Assembly (NCBI GenBank): GCA_009885905.1
Contig: VFJU01000217.1
Location: 1 to 6,336, forward strand
Direction: 5' to 3'
From: Verrucomicrobiota bacterium
Lineage (GTDB): Bacteria; Verrucomicrobiota; Verrucomicrobiia; Verrucomicrobiales; Akkermansiaceae
DNA: 6,336 nt
Positions 5,507-6,336 of this stretch are shown one piece after another. The notes under the pieces were generated by a model. The model ran no database searches and was not told the DNA's origin. It saw only the letters and a list, made by a program, of their open reading frames with translations. A program made the translations under genes and the position numbers. Within the stretch, counting starts at the first letter, position 1; every line of letters begins with the position of its first letter.

Positions 5507-6336
5507 ATGCTAAGCGACGCACAGATCGAGGAAATAATGGCGCGGGTCCGCAAGCTGGAGCTTAAGGCACGCCGCCTTGTGCGTGAATCATTTTCAGGGG
5601 AATATCTATCATCCTTCCGCGGTCAAGGCTTGGATTTTGATGACTTCCGCGAGTACCAACACGGTGACGAAGTCCGCTTCATTGATTGGAATGTCACGGC
5701 GCGAATGAATACACCGTTTGTTAGAAAATTCCGTGAGGAGCGCGAACTTTCCGTCGTGATCGCTGTCGACGTTTCTGGATCTGCGGACTACGGCAGTGTC
5801 TCTCTCAGCAAGCGCGAGGTCGCCGCGGAAACTGCCGCGGTGTTAGGGTTCAGCGCTTTGCACAATGGCGACAAGGTTGGGTTGTTAGTTTTTGCTAACG
5901 AACCGATTCTTTTTATTCCACCGGGAAAAGGCAGTCGTCATCTGTTACGGATGATTCGTGAGATTCTCGTGGCAAAGCCCGAGCAACCAGGAACATCCGT
6001 GGCCAACGCTTGCGACTTCCTAGTGCGCATGTTGCGGCGTAAATCACTGGTTTTTTTGATCTCGGACTTTTTCTCAGATCCTTTGGAAAAACCGATCGGT
6101 AAATTGGCAAAAAAACATGAAACTATTGCCTTACGAGTGCTGGATCCAGTGGAAACAAGACTGCCTAAAGCAGGCAAATTAGTGATGATCGATTCCGAAT
6201 CAGGATTCGAAAGCCTAGTGAATACAGGCAATTCTAATCTACGCATGAGTTATGCTAAACTCGTGAAAATGCAACTCGAAGGGGTATCTGCGATTTTCAA
6301 AAAACACGGTGTCGATAGTGCCGATCTATTCACCCA
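5507..6336 (+). CDS. DUF58 family protein with von Willebrand A-like fold (partial, C-terminus missing)
   Basis: The frame is open to the right edge: 276 codons are present and the typical family length suggests only a few dozen residues at most are missing. The DUF58 signature is clear: S-S-F-R-G-Q-G-L-D-F-D-D-F-R-E-Y at 35-50, H-G-D-E-V-R-F-I-D-W-N-V-T-A-R at 52-66 and V-R-K-F-R-E-E-R-E-L at 72-81. It leads into a vWA-like domain with MIDAS elements D88-V-S90-G-S92, T163 (P-G-T-S) and D187 (I-S-D-F-F), so metal binding is probably intact. No membrane segment is seen in the part present. The known partner of DUF58 is a MoxR ATPase, encoded 12 nt upstream; Bat-type vWA membrane proteins often come next in such operons. 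The start is ambiguous: ATG 5507 keeps family-like N-terminal sequence but has no Shine-Dalgarno, while ATG 5537 (residue 11) has GAGG 5 nt upstream. Confidence 0.94.
   Translation, partial: MLSDAQIEEIMARVRKLELKARRLVRESFSGEYLSSFRGQGLDFDDFREYQHGDEVRFIDWNVTARMNTPFVRKFREERELSVVIAVDVSGSADYGSVSLSKREVAAETAAVLGFSALHNGDKVGLLVFANEPILFIPPGKGSRHLLRMIREILVAKPEQPGTSVANACDFLVRMLRRKSLVFLISDFFSDPLEKPIGKLAKKHETIALRVLDPVETRLPKAGKLVMIDSESGFESLVNTGNSNLRMSYAKLVKMQLEGVSAIFKKHGVDSADLFT

Noticed and set aside
5913..6246. Minus-strand ORFs within the DUF58 gene
   Set aside because: They are antisense to the vWA-like domain, whose MIDAS residues are encoded on the plus strand in an uninterrupted frame.

Overview
This 6.3 kb window is most likely chromosomal DNA from a member of the Verrucomicrobiota. 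Three things point there: a secreted protease ending in the DxDGDxLxNxxEYA calcium-loop module and a RFIRLK-type C-terminus that are very common in secreted verrucomicrobial proteins; a UDP-glucose pyrophosphorylase of the eukaryotic UGP2 type instead of bacterial GalU; and weak or absent Shine-Dalgarno sequences before most starts. The assignment is an inference from protein style, not from a marker gene. I see no rRNA, tRNA, insertion sequence, CRISPR array or phage gene.

Left part, minus strand (1-1665): a UGP2-type UTP-glucose-1-phosphate uridylyltransferase (238-1665) is followed in the same direction, after a 95-nt gap holding two adjacent inverted repeats, by the first 47 codons of a beta-phosphoglucomutase-like HAD phosphatase that runs off the left edge. 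Together they suggest sugar-phosphate / UDP-glucose metabolism.

Middle part, plus strand (1813-3810): a divergently transcribed secreted subtilisin-like (S8) protease of 665 residues with a beta-sandwich domain, a Calx-beta domain and a calcium-loop C-terminal module. Its catalytic residues are unusual: Glu at the usual Asp position and Thr at the usual oxyanion Asn. It starts with GTG, and a 21-codon ORF upstream overlaps that start by 4 nt. The gene is closed by a strong 13-bp hairpin (3866-3901).

Right part: a small minus-strand gene (4049-4288) encodes a 79-residue protein with a hydrophobic N-terminus and a hydrophobic-plus-RRR C-terminus resembling a PEP-CTERM-type tail without the PEP motif. 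It is divergent from a plus-strand operon that encodes a MoxR-family AAA+ ATPase (4511-5494) and, 12 nt later, a DUF58/von Willebrand A-like protein (5507 to the right edge). MoxR plus DUF58 is a known chaperone/adaptor pairing; in related operons Bat-type vWA membrane proteins usually follow, and here they would lie beyond the window. A 30-codon ORF with the best Shine-Dalgarno in the window overlaps the moxR start by 11 nt and may couple or control its translation.

No clear new defence or mobile system is visible. The points most worth a second look are the two short ORFs that overlap the starts of the protease and moxR genes, the altered protease active site, and the small membrane protein beside moxR.
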